From an uncultured Prolixibacteraceae bacterium (GTDB lineage Bacteria; Bacteroidota; Bacteroidia; Bacteroidales; Prolixibacteraceae): a stretch of 64,000 nucleotides of DNA. Positions 17,717 to 26,138 of this stretch are shown here, in pieces. The position numbers and the translations under genes are program-made. Each line of letters starts with the position of its first letter. The first letter of the stretch is position 1. The stretch is from assembly GCA_937915865.1 (NCBI GenBank), contig CALGIG010000022.1, positions 1 through 64,000 on the forward strand, given 5' to 3'. The notes under the pieces were generated by a model. It made no database searches. It had not been told where the DNA came from and worked only from the letters and a program-made list of their open reading frames with translations.

Positions 17717-17748
17717 GAGGTTGGACCAAAAGTTCAACCTCTTTTTTT
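17717..17748 (+). terminator. Intrinsic terminator of rplS
   Basis: GAGGTTGGAC (17717-17726) pairs with GTTCAACCTC (17732-17741) around loop CAAAA, with one G-T wobble, followed by seven T. Confidence 0.85.
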
Positions 17749-17823
17749 GCTGTAATTCAAACCACCTCGGACTATTCGAAAAAAAAGTAACTTTACGTCT
17801 GAAAACCAACAAAATATTACCTG

Positions 17824-18531
17824 ATGAATCAACTAACTTTTCCGATCGGCGAAATGGCACGTCAAAATTTCAATACAATTCCAGTATTTCGAAAATACGG
17901 TATCGACTTTTACTGCAAAGGAAAAAGTTTGCTGGCCGATGCCTGTGCGCTGTTTCATTGTGATATGCAAACAGTTTCGGAAGAGCTTCAGGTCGCTTTT
18001 GCAAAAAAAATTGATGAAAACCAAGATTTTAATTCCCTGACATCGGAAAAGCTGATCGCCCACATCATTGATGCTCACCACCAATACGTTAATATCCATG
18101 TTCCGGAAATTACGGCGCTGATAAAAGCAATTTGGGAAAGTAAAGAGGTTTACGATTATGACTTTAAACGAATTAATGACCTGTTTCGCCAATTGGGAAA
18201 CGATATGAAACAGCACATGCAAAAAGAAGAACTGGTTTTATTCCCATACATCAAAAAACTTGAATCGGGGCTGGATTTACCAGTAGGATCATCGGTCAAA
18301 TCGCTGATTACTGTTGTTGAATTTGAGCACGATACTTCGGGCATTATCATCAGCCAAATTAGCCGCCTTTGCAACAACTATTCTGTTCCCGAAAATGCCA
18401 GTCAGGCTTTCCGTTCGCTATTTGCCAAACTCGGAGAATTCGAGGCTGATTTGATCATGCACATTCATGTTGAAAACAACGTTTTGCACAAAAAAGCGAT
18501 TGAATTGGAACAGGCGTTGGCGGTTAGCTGA
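17824..18531 (+). CDS. ric: Iron-sulfur cluster repair di-iron protein (RIC/ScdA/YtfE)
   Basis: 235 residues. The N-terminal ScdA_N/DUF542 domain ('ARQNFNTIPVFRKYGIDFYCKGKSLLADAC', about 12-42) carries the conserved Cys of the family. The C-terminal hemerythrin-like domain has di-iron ligands in 'HIIDAHHQYV', 'HMQKEELVLFPYI', 'FEHDTSG' and 'HIHVENNVLHKKA'. RIC proteins repair Fe-S centres after nitric oxide or peroxide stress. It stands alone; a large repeat block follows. Confidence 0.93.
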   Translation: MNQLTFPIGEMARQNFNTIPVFRKYGIDFYCKGKSLLADACALFHCDMQTVSEELQVAFAKKIDENQDFNSLTSEKLIAHIIDAHHQYVNIHVPEITALIKAIWESKEVYDYDFKRINDLFRQLGNDMKQHMQKEELVLFPYIKKLESGLDLPVGSSVKSLITVVEFEHDTSGIIISQISRLCNNYSVPENASQAFRSLFAKLGEFEADLIMHIHVENNVLHKKAIELEQALAVS

Positions 18532-18581
18532 TTCCCATGTTGTTCTAAAAACATTGCAAAATAACTGACTGATTGTCTGTT

Positions 18582-18707
18582 AATAAGGTTTCTTTTATTC
18601 ATAGAATCATTTCTACTAAGGTAATTTTCGAAAAATAAGGTATAAAACTTTATCACACTCTTGTAAACCTTTGTAGAACCATATCTGGCCACAAATACAA
18701 CCTTATT
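18582..18707. repeat. Convergent pair of three-box repeat units
   Basis: Plus-strand unit: AATAAGGTT (18582), CTACTAAGGTAA (18613), AATAAGGTA (18634). Minus-strand unit: AATAAGGTT (from 18707), CTACAAAGGTTT (from 18676), GATAAAGTT (from 18654). The third boxes overlap, so the whole is an approximate 126-bp palindrome centred near 18645. Box starts are 33 and 19-21 bp apart. The same unit recurs at 18877-19044. There is no gene here. Confidence 0.7.
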
Positions 18708-18822
18708 ACCTCATTTACAAGCATTTTTTGTCGTTTGTATTCAGATTGGGTTAACTTAGTCCCTATGTTTTTTCAGAACCTGAATCCGATAATGTATCCA
18801 AGTTTTTTGTTGGCTGAATTCA

Positions 18823-18846
18823 ATACCCAATAAGCTCAATGGGTAT
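18823..18846. repeat. Short inverted repeat between the two unit pairs
   Basis: ATACCCA (18823-18829) and TGGGTAT (18840-18846) form a 7-bp inverted repeat with a 10-bp spacer. It lies about midway between the two palindromic arrays; significance unknown. Confidence 0.35.
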
Positions 18847-18876
18847 AACAGAATTTGTTAAATAAATTTTTGAAAA

Positions 18877-19044
18877 ACCTTATTTTATTTCGTTAACCCT
18901 TAGTAGCTTTGGGTTTCGCTACTCCTTATAACCTTATTTACATGAAGATAGAGTTTAATAACCTGTACACGCAGAAGAAATAAGGTTAAAAACTGGGGGA
19001 AATGTTCTGGTGCTACTAAGGTTAAAAACTTTGAGAATAAGGTT
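18877..19044. repeat. Divergent pair of three-box repeat units
   Basis: Minus-strand unit: AATAAGGTT (from 18938), CTACTAAGGGTTAA (from 18906), AATAAGGTTTTT (from 18885). Plus-strand unit: AATAAGGTT (18979), CTACTAAGGTTAA (19013), AATAAGGTTTTTT (19036). Box starts are 34-36 and 19-21 bp apart, as in the pair at 18582-18707. The axis is near 18960. Confidence 0.75.
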
Positions 19045-19052
19045 TTTTACTG

Positions 19053-19241
19053 AATTTCCTCAAATCGAGGGAATTTCCCTCGAAAAGCAGCAAAATTTCA
19101 TCATTTTGAGGAAAAATTTCCTCGTTTTGATCCTCGATTGCCTCTTTTTGAAGCAACATTTCCTCATTTGGACGGAAAATTGCCTCGAAACGAGGGAAAT
19201 TTCCTTCGAAATGAGGCAACAATCTATCGAAACGAGGCAAT
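19053..19241. repeat. Degenerate 21-bp tandem repeat, about nine units
   Basis: Successive units end in TTTC or TTGC and carry CCTCGAAACGAGG-like cores (for example CTCGTTTTGATCCTCGATTGC is split 21 bp after the previous unit). Lengths are 19-22, mostly 21 bp. Because 21 is seven codons, both strands stay open across the array (about 77 and 72 codons), but the resulting peptides look like low-complexity artefacts. Many units contain small palindromes of GAGG and CCTC. Confidence 0.65.
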
Positions 19242-19400
19242 GACGAAGCTTTGTGATGGAAGCTTGAGTAAGTTTTACCTAAAACGACTAAAACAAATTG
19301 ATTATCAATAATAATTTAAAGGAGATAAAGTATATTTGAGGATATATGAGTAAAAAATAACAAAATTTTTTGTACTGATGGTCTAAAACATATAAATCAA

Positions 19401-19835
19401 ATGCTCAAGCTCCTCAAAATCTACTCTTCCCTCATGCTCTTCCTCTTGTTGTCTGCGTGCAGCGAATCGCCTTATGTCGAGTTTTTTTCGTATCACGAGC
19501 TGATGGAATACAAGTTTTTCAGTCACGGCTGGTTCCCTGGAATATTGAAGGAGGATGCCTTTGGAATTAAGGAAACCTACGACATAAGCAGTCGCCACGT
19601 GTTTGGTCAGTTCGAATTTAGGCAACGCGAACTTTACGAAGTTGAGCTCAAAAGCTGCCCATTTGTTGCCGCCGGTCTACTTCAGGAAAAGATTGGCAAA
19701 ATTGAACGGCCATCGCTTCCGAAATGGTTCATTCCCAAGGACAGCATTGCCGATGGTCATTATTTACTGGTCAGGTACGGCGATTTCTTTCTGATTACGG
19801 GAAAGAATGCCAACCGCATTTACTTCTTCAGGTAA
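19401..19835 (+). CDS. Small lipoprotein of unknown function
   Basis: 144 residues. The signal peptide ends in lipobox 'LLSAC' with C20 as the lipidated residue. The mature part of 124 residues is aromatic-rich ('YHELMEYKFFSHGWFPGIL') and ends 'YGDFFLITGKNANRIYFFR'. I do not recognise the family. It has no operon partner: a repeat block lies upstream, and the lrgA promoter begins about 80 bp downstream. Confidence 0.75.
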   Translation: MLKLLKIYSSLMLFLLLSACSESPYVEFFSYHELMEYKFFSHGWFPGILKEDAFGIKETYDISSRHVFGQFEFRQRELYEVELKSCPFVAAGLLQEKIGKIERPSLPKWFIPKDSIADGHYLLVRYGDFFLITGKNANRIYFFR

Positions 19836-19915
19836 AACGACTATCATTTAAGTTAACCTTTTCCAAAATCATTCACACGCAACTGCCAAAATGCAGGTTA
19901 TATTTAGGCTAATTT

Positions 19916-19923
19916 TACCTTTG
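19916..19923 (+). promoter_or_regulatory. -7 box of lrgAB
   Basis: TACCTTTG fits TAnnTTTG. Transcription would start near 19930, which excludes the upstream in-frame ATG at 19891 as the lrgA start and supports 19966. Confidence 0.5.
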
Positions 19924-19965
19924 CAAACACAATTCGATTTGATAATCAGTATAGATTTGACCCCT

Positions 19966-20340
19966 ATGATCAGACAATGTGTGATTATTTTTGGTTGTTT
20001 AGCCATTGGCGAATTCATTGCTTCGGTAACCGGGATCAAGCTTCCGGCAAGCATTATTGGTATGTTGTTGCTTACCTTGCTACTGAAAGTGGGCTGGGTA
20101 AAAGTGGGCTGGGTAAAAGGTATTTCCGACTTTCTGGTGAAAAACCTGCCACTGTTTTTTGTGCCTCCGGGCGTGGCTATAATGCTTTATCTCGATGTTA
20201 TTAAAGCCAATTTTTGGTCGATTGTAGTTGCATCAGTCGTTAGCACAGTGCTTGTTCTGTCACTTACCGGCTGGACTCACCAATGGCTGAGAAAGAGCAG
20301 TTATTTTTCAGGAAAAACCAACGATCAAACCACCGCTTAA
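19966..20340 (+). CDS. lrgA: CidA/LrgA family membrane protein
   Basis: 124 residues from ATG at 19966 (MIRQCVIIFGCLAIGEFI), which is the family-like start; the ATG at 19891 lies upstream of the putative promoter. Four membrane segments and the motif 'LPASIIGMLLL' plus 'FFVPPGVAIM' are typical of holin-like LrgA/CidA. It works with LrgB, 10 bp downstream, in murein-hydrolase control or small-acid export. A 15-bp tandem duplication (20089-20118) repeats VGWVK in the loop before helix 3. Confidence 0.9.
   Translation: MIRQCVIIFGCLAIGEFIASVTGIKLPASIIGMLLLTLLLKVGWVKVGWVKGISDFLVKNLPLFFVPPGVAIMLYLDVIKANFWSIVVASVVSTVLVLSLTGWTHQWLRKSSYFSGKTNDQTTA
20089..20118 (+). repeat. 15-bp tandem duplication inside lrgA
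   Basis: GTGGGCTGGGTAAAA occurs twice without interruption (20089-20103, 20104-20118). It is in frame and adds five residues. Identical copies suggest a recent slippage event. Confidence 0.9.
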
Positions 20341-20350
20341 ACCTGCGTCA

Positions 20351-21058
20351 ATGAAGAGTTTTCTCCAAAGCGAAGTTTTTATTGTTGCCTTTGTATTTCT
20401 GGCTTATTTCGCCGGAAGGCAAATACAAAAGCGGACCAAGCTGATTTTGCTGAACCCAATACTAATTGCGGTTATTATTATTATCGTCTTTTTATCGGCG
20501 TTTAAAATTGATTACAAGGCGTTTCACGAAGGCAGTAAGCTTATCGAATTCTTCCTGAAACCTGCCGTTGTAGCACTTGGCGTACCCTTATATCAACAGC
20601 TTGAAAAAATTAAAAAGCAGGCCATTCCAATACTCGTTTCGCAATTGGTGGGCTGTGTAGTGGGCATTATTTCGGTAGTGCTGATTGCCAAAGCGATGGG
20701 CGCGCCCAAAGAAATCATTTATTCGCTGGCCCCCAAATCGGTAACTACGCCTATTGCTATCGAAGTCTCGAAAACCATTAATGGTATTCCACCATTAACG
20801 GCTTCAGTAGTAATCGTAGTAGGAATTTTCGGCGCAATTTTTGGCTACACCATCATGAAATGGACACGTGTAAAAAATCCGGTGGCACAGGGTTTATCAA
20901 TGGGAACGGCAGCTCACGCTGTCGGAACATCACGCTCCATGGAAATCAGTCCAAAATTTGGCGCCATGTCGAGTATAGGACTGATTGTCAATGGCATATT
21001 CACAGCTATTCTCACACCTTATATTCTGGAGTTGATCAATATCTGGTTCCCCCTGTAA
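20351..21058 (+). CDS. lrgB: LrgB family membrane protein
   Basis: 235 residues, about seven membrane segments. Diagnostic motifs: 'FLKPAVVALGVPLYQQ', 'APKSVTTPIAIEVS', 'GTAAHAVGTSRSMEI'. It pairs with lrgA immediately upstream and forms the usual two-gene module linked to cell-wall hydrolase activity and pyruvate or glycolate transport in other bacteria. Length is normal. Confidence 0.95.
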   Translation: MKSFLQSEVFIVAFVFLAYFAGRQIQKRTKLILLNPILIAVIIIIVFLSAFKIDYKAFHEGSKLIEFFLKPAVVALGVPLYQQLEKIKKQAIPILVSQLVGCVVGIISVVLIAKAMGAPKEIIYSLAPKSVTTPIAIEVSKTINGIPPLTASVVIVVGIFGAIFGYTIMKWTRVKNPVAQGLSMGTAAHAVGTSRSMEISPKFGAMSSIGLIVNGIFTAILTPYILELINIWFPL

Positions 21059-21121
21059 AAAACGATTGGCAGATAACTTAATGTTCAGTACATTGTACCC
21101 ACTAAACAGAACACACTATAA

Positions 21122-21967
21122 ATGACAGAATTTGTTTACCTCAACGGAAACCTGACTCCAAAAAACGAAGCTTCAATTTCGCCTGAAGATCGCGGGTTTA
21201 ACTTTGCCGATGGCATTTACGAAGTGATTAAATATTACAACGGAAAACCATTCAGATACGATGACCATATCGATCGTCTAACCCGCAGCTTGAGCGAAGT
21301 TCAGATTGAATTCAACGATATTGAATCACTTGAACCTATGTTTCAAGAGTTGCTTGTAAAGAACGGCCTTGCCAGTCAGGAATCGGGAATTTACCTGCAA
21401 ATTACGCGTGGAAGCCAAACCCGCATCCATCGCTTTCCTGAAAACATTAAGCCTACAATTTACGCCACTGCCTTTCCGTTTGCTTCGCAATGGGACCAGC
21501 TGAACAATGGTGTTAAGGTAATAACCACCGAAGATATTCGTTGGTTACGCTGCGACATTAAATCGGTATCGTTGCTGCCCAACGTAATGGCTGCCCAAAA
21601 AGCATACGAACAGGGTGCTGTGGAGGCTATATTTATCAGGGATGGCGTGGTGACTGAAGGATCTCATTCAAGCTTCATGGCCGTGAAAGATGGCATTGTT
21701 TACACCCACCCCGATTCGAACCTGATCCTTCCGGGAATTACTAAAATTGTTGTTCGGGAAATTTGCCGGAAAATGAATATTCCACTTATGGAAGAGAGTC
21801 TCCAGGCTTCGGAACTGGAACAAATGGACGAAATGATGATTGTAGGCACTGGTAGCGAAGTTTCGCCTGTTATCCAGATAGATGACCAAATAGTTGGTAA
21901 TGGGAAGCCCGGACCAGTTACCTGTTTTATTCAGGAAAAATTTTTTGAGATAGTTCGGAATTCATAA
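21122..21967 (+). CDS. dat: D-amino acid aminotransferase (class IV, PLP)
   Basis: 281 residues. Class IV aminotransferase features: 'SPEDRGFNFADGIYEVIKYYNGKPF' near the N-terminus, catalytic Lys expected in 'RCDIKSVSLLPNVMAAQKA', 'AIFIRDGVVTEGSHSSFMAV' and 'LPGITKIVVREI'. These fit D-alanine aminotransferase better than branched-chain aminotransferase (no IlvE-type motifs). It makes D-Glu/D-Ala from the keto acids, feeding cell-wall synthesis. It follows lrgB by 63 bp. Confidence 0.85.
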   Translation: MTEFVYLNGNLTPKNEASISPEDRGFNFADGIYEVIKYYNGKPFRYDDHIDRLTRSLSEVQIEFNDIESLEPMFQELLVKNGLASQESGIYLQITRGSQTRIHRFPENIKPTIYATAFPFASQWDQLNNGVKVITTEDIRWLRCDIKSVSLLPNVMAAQKAYEQGAVEAIFIRDGVVTEGSHSSFMAVKDGIVYTHPDSNLILPGITKIVVREICRKMNIPLMEESLQASELEQMDEMMIVGTGSEVSPVIQIDDQIVGNGKPGPVTCFIQEKFFEIVRNS

Positions 21968-22349
21968 TGCAAACAAAAACCGAAAGAAATTTTGGCCGGT
22001 CTTCTTCAGCCTTCATTGCAAAGGTTAAACTCATATTTCCACTGGATTTAGTTGCGATAAGTTATTTTTTATGAGCCTGGTCCTATTATCCATGCAAAAT
22101 AATGTCGACTCGACCGTTTGTACCTAAAACACAGAGGGTTCATGTATTTTCTATCATCGCTATTAATCAGAAAGGTAAAAGATAATACATTGTTATGGTC
22201 AGGAAAACAGTACATTTATGTACCATTACAAATTCACTAATTATCAAAAACTACCATTTCACCAGCACTTTTTAGGCATTCACTTATTTTTAATTCTTTT
22301 GAAATTCAGTCCAGAATAGTTTTGTTGGAAATTTAAACCATCAGTAAAC
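21968..22349. other. Intergenic stretch without a recognisable gene
   Basis: 382 bp, AT-rich. The only structure noticed is a 14-bp palindrome GTACAT-TT-ATGTAC at 22210-22223, about 130 bp before the DUF3795 gene. No RNA gene or clear promoter was found. Confidence 0.5.
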
Positions 22350-22790
22350 ATGAATTCAAATAATTACACCGACCGTTTGAGTTTGGTCGCCCCCTGTGGT
22401 ATTGACTGCGGTATTTGTGAATTGCATACTCTAACCCCTAATGATACTTTATACCAAACAATGGTTCAGCGCGGCATTTCTGCGGAAAAATTGCCCTGCT
22501 CCGGATGTCGGGCTATTGAAGGAAACTGCCCTGTAAAACCAGGTGTTTGCGATACCTGGAAATGCGTGAGAGTAAATGAACTGGAATTTTGCTCAGCATG
22601 CACCGATTTCCCGTGCAACCGCCTTCAGCCTTGTGCCAACCGGGCTGATATTTTACCTCACAACCTGAAAGTATTCAACCTTTGTCTTATTAATCAAATT
22701 GGGTTAAAAGCATTTGTCGAAAAATCGGCTGAAGTAAGATTGAAATACTATAACGGGAGAATAGAAGTAGGAAACGGTCCGCAATTATAA
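22350..22790 (+). CDS. Cysteine-rich DUF3795 protein
   Basis: 146 residues with clustered cysteines: 'APCGIDCGICELH', 'PCSGCRAIEGNCPVKPGVCDTWKC' and 'EFCSACTDFPCNRLQPC'. Spacing suggests bound zinc or Fe-S. This pattern defines the DUF3795 family, common in anaerobes and without an assigned reaction. Cytoplasmic, no signal peptide. Alone on its transcript as far as can be seen. Confidence 0.88.
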   Translation: MNSNNYTDRLSLVAPCGIDCGICELHTLTPNDTLYQTMVQRGISAEKLPCSGCRAIEGNCPVKPGVCDTWKCVRVNELEFCSACTDFPCNRLQPCANRADILPHNLKVFNLCLINQIGLKAFVEKSAEVRLKYYNGRIEVGNGPQL

Positions 22791-22845
22791 GTTTTCAACT
22801 CCCGGTTCCTTTTTAGTTTATAAGTAGATTAAATTTGCACAATAA

Positions 22846-22905
22846 ATCATGAAATAACCATCTCGCCTAAGGCGAGACAAACCGAAAATGAATAAATGGC
22901 TATTC
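22846..22905 (+). repeat. Palindromic intergenic element, copy 3 (best preserved)
   Basis: ATCATGAAATAACCA, then the perfect palindrome TCTCGCCT-A-AGGCGAGA (22861-22877), then CAAACCGAAAATGAATAAAT and GGCTATTCC. Copies at 12316-12375 and 9607-9696 share this order. It lies between the DUF3795 and cupin genes. Confidence 0.65.
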
Positions 22906-22992
22906 CATCTCGTTGTGACATTCAAAAAAGAAAAAATGCTAATACACAGATTATAAGACGATAAACAAAAATATACACAAACAACACAACTT

Positions 22993-23343
22993 ATGATTAA
23001 CAACATCCCGTTTCAGACCATCGATTGGTCAAAAATAGAAAAAACCGAACATCAGGGCGAAACCGGAACTGCCTGGTGGCAAACTGTTCAATTACCCGGA
23101 CTTCGAATCCGTATTGTTGAATATTCAGCAGGATATATGGCCGACCATTGGTGCCGCAAAGGTCATATTGTGCATTGCCTCGAAGGCGGATTTACCAGCG
23201 AATCGATCGATGGGAACCACTCACAACTTACCCAAGGTATGACTTATGTGGTGACCGACGAAATGAGTTCGCACCGCTCGGTAACCAAATCAGGTGTGAA
23301 GCTACTTATCATCGATGGGGATTTTCTTAAATTTAACGAGTAA
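22993..23343 (+). CDS. Small cupin-fold protein (DHCW-motif type)
   Basis: 116 residues. 'YMADHWCRKGHIVHCLEGGFTSE' (about 49-71) matches the small cupin family named for its DHWC-type motif; His and Cys residues there likely bind a metal. The C-terminal half continues the cupin strands ('YVVTDEMSSHRSVTKSG'). Reaction unknown. It ends 5 bp before the LRR gene, so the two are likely co-transcribed. Confidence 0.8.
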   Translation: MINNIPFQTIDWSKIEKTEHQGETGTAWWQTVQLPGLRIRIVEYSAGYMADHWCRKGHIVHCLEGGFTSESIDGNHSQLTQGMTYVVTDEMSSHRSVTKSGVKLLIIDGDFLKFNE

Positions 23344-23348
23344 AATAA

Positions 23349-24233
23349 ATGATGACTTCAACTGAAAAATTATCAAACGAACTTCTTGAAGCTTATTCTG
23401 AGGCTAATTTGAACAAAATTACCCGAACACTGATAACCCTTTACAAAGAGAAACAATTTGAAAAGCTGAATCTGATTTGCGGGATGCTCACCGATTGGGT
23501 TGAAATCTCTATCGAATCAGATGGAAAAGGTTTTTCTAAAATCATTTCATTGTATCACCCCGACCGTGGTGAATTTTACCGTAACCAAATTGCTGACCTT
23601 ACCAAGTCAGAGCAATTTCAGAAACTTGAAAAATTCAGGCACATTTTCGTAATTCAGGATATTGAATCCATCACTTCAAACATGATTGATTTGGATGATA
23701 TTGATTATCAACCCGAATATGAATGGGACTTTAACTCGTCATCATTTCATTTTCAGGGAAAGAAACAAAAAAGCAAACATCCAAAAACCAAAAAATTTGA
23801 TGGATATTCGTTTTACGAAGCCGTACAAATAAGACAATATGGCGATACCCGGAAAAAATTTCCAACTTATTATTTTGAAGACATGGATGAGATTGAATTG
23901 TCGGAATCGGAAATTTCGGACTTGGATGGAGCTGAATACTGTATTCATACACTTTCAATGGACTTGTCAGGAAACCTCATTACAGATTTATCTCCTTTAT
24001 CTGGTTTGCGCGAACTTCAGGAACTAAACCTTGCCAACAACCAGTTAAGCTATATTGACGCGTTGAGCAATCTGCAACATCTTAAAAGTATTGACCTTTC
24101 GAATAATACGATTGACGATATTTCGCCTTTATTTGAAATTGAGAGCCTTGAATACGCCGACCTCAGCGGTAACCGCGTCACTCAGGCACAAATCCGCGAA
24201 TTGCGCGACATGGATGTGGTAGTCGATGTTTAG
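23349..24233 (+). CDS. Leucine-rich repeat protein
   Basis: 294 residues, no signal peptide. The N-terminal 185 residues are unrecognised, mostly helical, with a KKQKSKHPKTKK basic stretch. Residues about 190-290 hold four to five LRR units ('LSMDLSGNLITDLSPLSGL', 'LQELNLANNQLSYIDALSNL', 'LKSIDLSNNTIDDISPLFEI', 'LEYADLSGNRVTQ'), similar to the internalin-like 22-residue type. Such repeats bind proteins. Partner unknown; linked to the cupin gene upstream. Start could be 23349 or 23352 (MM). Confidence 0.8.
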   Translation: MMTSTEKLSNELLEAYSEANLNKITRTLITLYKEKQFEKLNLICGMLTDWVEISIESDGKGFSKIISLYHPDRGEFYRNQIADLTKSEQFQKLEKFRHIFVIQDIESITSNMIDLDDIDYQPEYEWDFNSSSFHFQGKKQKSKHPKTKKFDGYSFYEAVQIRQYGDTRKKFPTYYFEDMDEIELSESEISDLDGAEYCIHTLSMDLSGNLITDLSPLSGLRELQELNLANNQLSYIDALSNLQHLKSIDLSNNTIDDISPLFEIESLEYADLSGNRVTQAQIRELRDMDVVVDV

Positions 24234-24355
24234 CCACCATTATTTTGTATTCGGAATTCAGCTTTTATTTTTGGTCATTCATCGAAATATTAATAAAAGC
24301 AGGATGGATTCAGGGCCGTATTTTAACTGTTAAAACTTAAAACAATAACCTCCTT

Positions 24356-25465
24356 ATGAAAAGAGCTTACTACATCGACAATCTGCGTATTTTTCTAACA
24401 GCATTGGTAATAATCCATCATACTGCAATTGCTTATGGAGCGTCGGGCGGTTGGTGTTACATATCCCATAATACAGTTAAAGGAGCTCAAATGATTGGTC
24501 TTTCGTCACTACTAGCTGTTGACCAGGCTTTTTTCATGAGTTTTTTCTTTTTTATTTCAGCCTTGTTTACACCAAAGTCAGTCGACCGAAAAGGTATAGG
24601 TAAATTCGTTAAAGACAGGCTTATTCGTTTGGGCATACCGTTAATTTTGACAATGTTTTTTATCAACCCAAGTTTGTTATATAGTATCGCTCTTTATACA
24701 GGTAACACCAGTAAAAGCTGGTTCGACTATGTTGTTTCATTCATATCAAATGGCCCCACGGCTTCGCACATGTGGTTTGTGCTGGCGTTATTGATATTTG
24801 AAGGAATTTACTTACTTGGCAGAAATTTACAATTGGTCAAAATACACGATATTATACCAACTAATCTGAATATTTTGGCCTTTATTCTTTTTTGCAGCAT
24901 CCTGGCGTTCGCAATTAGGTTAATCTACCCCATTGGTGGTAAGAATTTTATCGGATTGCAATTCGGTTATTTTGGCCTCTACACGATCTTCTATTTCCTC
25001 GGAATATGGGCAAGTCGCAAAAACTGGGAAGAGCGCCTGTTATACTCTCGTGCAAAATTTTGGGGTTACATTTCTCTGGCAGTTATTCCTCTAATTATTT
25101 TGGTCTGGGTTTCGTTGATTAATAATCCATCATTATTCAACGAGTTTATTGGAGGATATCATTGGCGATCGTTGGCCCTATCGGCTTGGGAAGCTATCGT
25201 ATGTACAGGCCTTTGCTACTTCTTGTTTCTTTTCTTCAGAAAACACATCAATTATACCAACCAATTTTTCACCTCAATGGCTGCAAATAGTTATGCAGTG
25301 TACTTTTTACATCCGCTAATCGTTGTGGCCTATACCATGCTTTTCGAGAAAGTTGTCTTGCCACCGTTTACTACTTTCCTGATTGTCGCTCCGCTCAGCA
25401 TAATTAGTTGTTTTGCAGTAGCTCACTTTATTCGAAGAATTCCCGGTGTGAGCAACGTCTTATAA
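24356..25465 (+). CDS. Acyltransferase 3 family membrane protein
   Basis: 369 residues with about ten membrane segments. It opens 'RAYYIDNLRIFLTALVIIHHTAIAYG'; the D-LR...HH region is the acyltransferase-3 catalytic signature (His near residue 21). The family O-acetylates or otherwise acylates surface glycans or lipids in the inner membrane. No glycan gene lies nearby, so the substrate cannot be guessed. Confidence 0.87.
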   Translation: MKRAYYIDNLRIFLTALVIIHHTAIAYGASGGWCYISHNTVKGAQMIGLSSLLAVDQAFFMSFFFFISALFTPKSVDRKGIGKFVKDRLIRLGIPLILTMFFINPSLLYSIALYTGNTSKSWFDYVVSFISNGPTASHMWFVLALLIFEGIYLLGRNLQLVKIHDIIPTNLNILAFILFCSILAFAIRLIYPIGGKNFIGLQFGYFGLYTIFYFLGIWASRKNWEERLLYSRAKFWGYISLAVIPLIILVWVSLINNPSLFNEFIGGYHWRSLALSAWEAIVCTGLCYFLFLFFRKHINYTNQFFTSMAANSYAVYFLHPLIVVAYTMLFEKVVLPPFTTFLIVAPLSIISCFAVAHFIRRIPGVSNVL

Positions 25466-25541
25466 AACAGAAATCGGATATATTTTAGCAGCAACATAAC
25501 ATGTTAAATGCGAAGTTTATGCGATCTCGTGAACAGTTTTC

Positions 25542-25570
25542 TTGATTTTAGGTTCAAATGTTTACATTTG
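25542..25570 (+). promoter_or_regulatory. Promoter of the HEAT-like protein gene
   Basis: TTG (25542-25544), 18-bp spacer, TACATTTG (25563-25570). Predicted start near 25577. This makes the ATG at 25558 too early and points to 25579 or 25591. Confidence 0.55.
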
Positions 25571-25590
25571 CACAAACAATGAAGGACACA

Positions 25591-26121
25591 ATGACCATTG
25601 AACAGCCACATTTTAACGATCATAAGAATATTTTAAAAGGACTTGAATCGACCGATTCGCTTAAAGTAATTGAAACCATTGAAGAATTACGCTCTTCGGG
25701 AAGGGCAACAGATATTCCGTTGCTTGTAGAACTTTTACACCTGACCCAAAATCCTGAAATAAAATCAAAAATCACAGGTTTATTTGCCAATTTAAAGGAA
25801 AGCAATACTATTCCGTTGATTATTGAAGCTATTCAAAACCAAAAATATGCCCCTGAATTAAAGGAACTGATAGCCTGTTGCTGGGAAAATGGCCTTGATT
25901 ACAGTAATTACCTTAGCCTGTTTGTAAGTTTGATGATCGACAATGAATTTACAATAGCATTCGAGGCTTATACTGTAATAATGAACTTCGAGAATAGAAT
26001 AGATCAGAACATTATCGATCATGAAATTGAACTTTTGGAAGAAGCATTATCCGGCGCATCAGATCAGAAAAAACAAATTATACTCGACGTAATTGATTTT
26101 TTGCCGTCGATTGGGTTTTAA
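25591..26121 (+). CDS. HEAT-repeat-like protein of unknown function
   Basis: About 176 residues from ATG at 25591 (alternative 25579). An all-helical protein with HEAT-like paired helices: 'DSLKVIETIEELRSSGRATDIPLLVELLHLT', 'EIKSKITGLFANLKESNTIPLIIEAIQNQ', 'APELKELIACCWENGLDY'. No signal peptide or membrane segment. Such proteins are scaffolds; no partner is evident. The promoter placement decided the start. Confidence 0.75.
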   Translation: MTIEQPHFNDHKNILKGLESTDSLKVIETIEELRSSGRATDIPLLVELLHLTQNPEIKSKITGLFANLKESNTIPLIIEAIQNQKYAPELKELIACCWENGLDYSNYLSLFVSLMIDNEFTIAFEAYTVIMNFENRIDQNIIDHEIELLEEALSGASDQKKQIILDVIDFLPSIGF

Positions 26122-26138
26122 AAGTGACCTAAAAAGGA

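Noticed and set aside
18582..19241. CRISPR array or transposon ends (Tn7-like binding sites)
   Set aside because: Repeats are not separated by unique spacers of constant length, no cas or transposase gene is near, and no terminal sequence with target duplication is visible.
19010..19243. Overlapping 77- and 72-codon frames on opposite strands
   Set aside because: Both come from the 21-bp tandem repeat; the period of seven codons keeps frames open and the peptides are low complexity.
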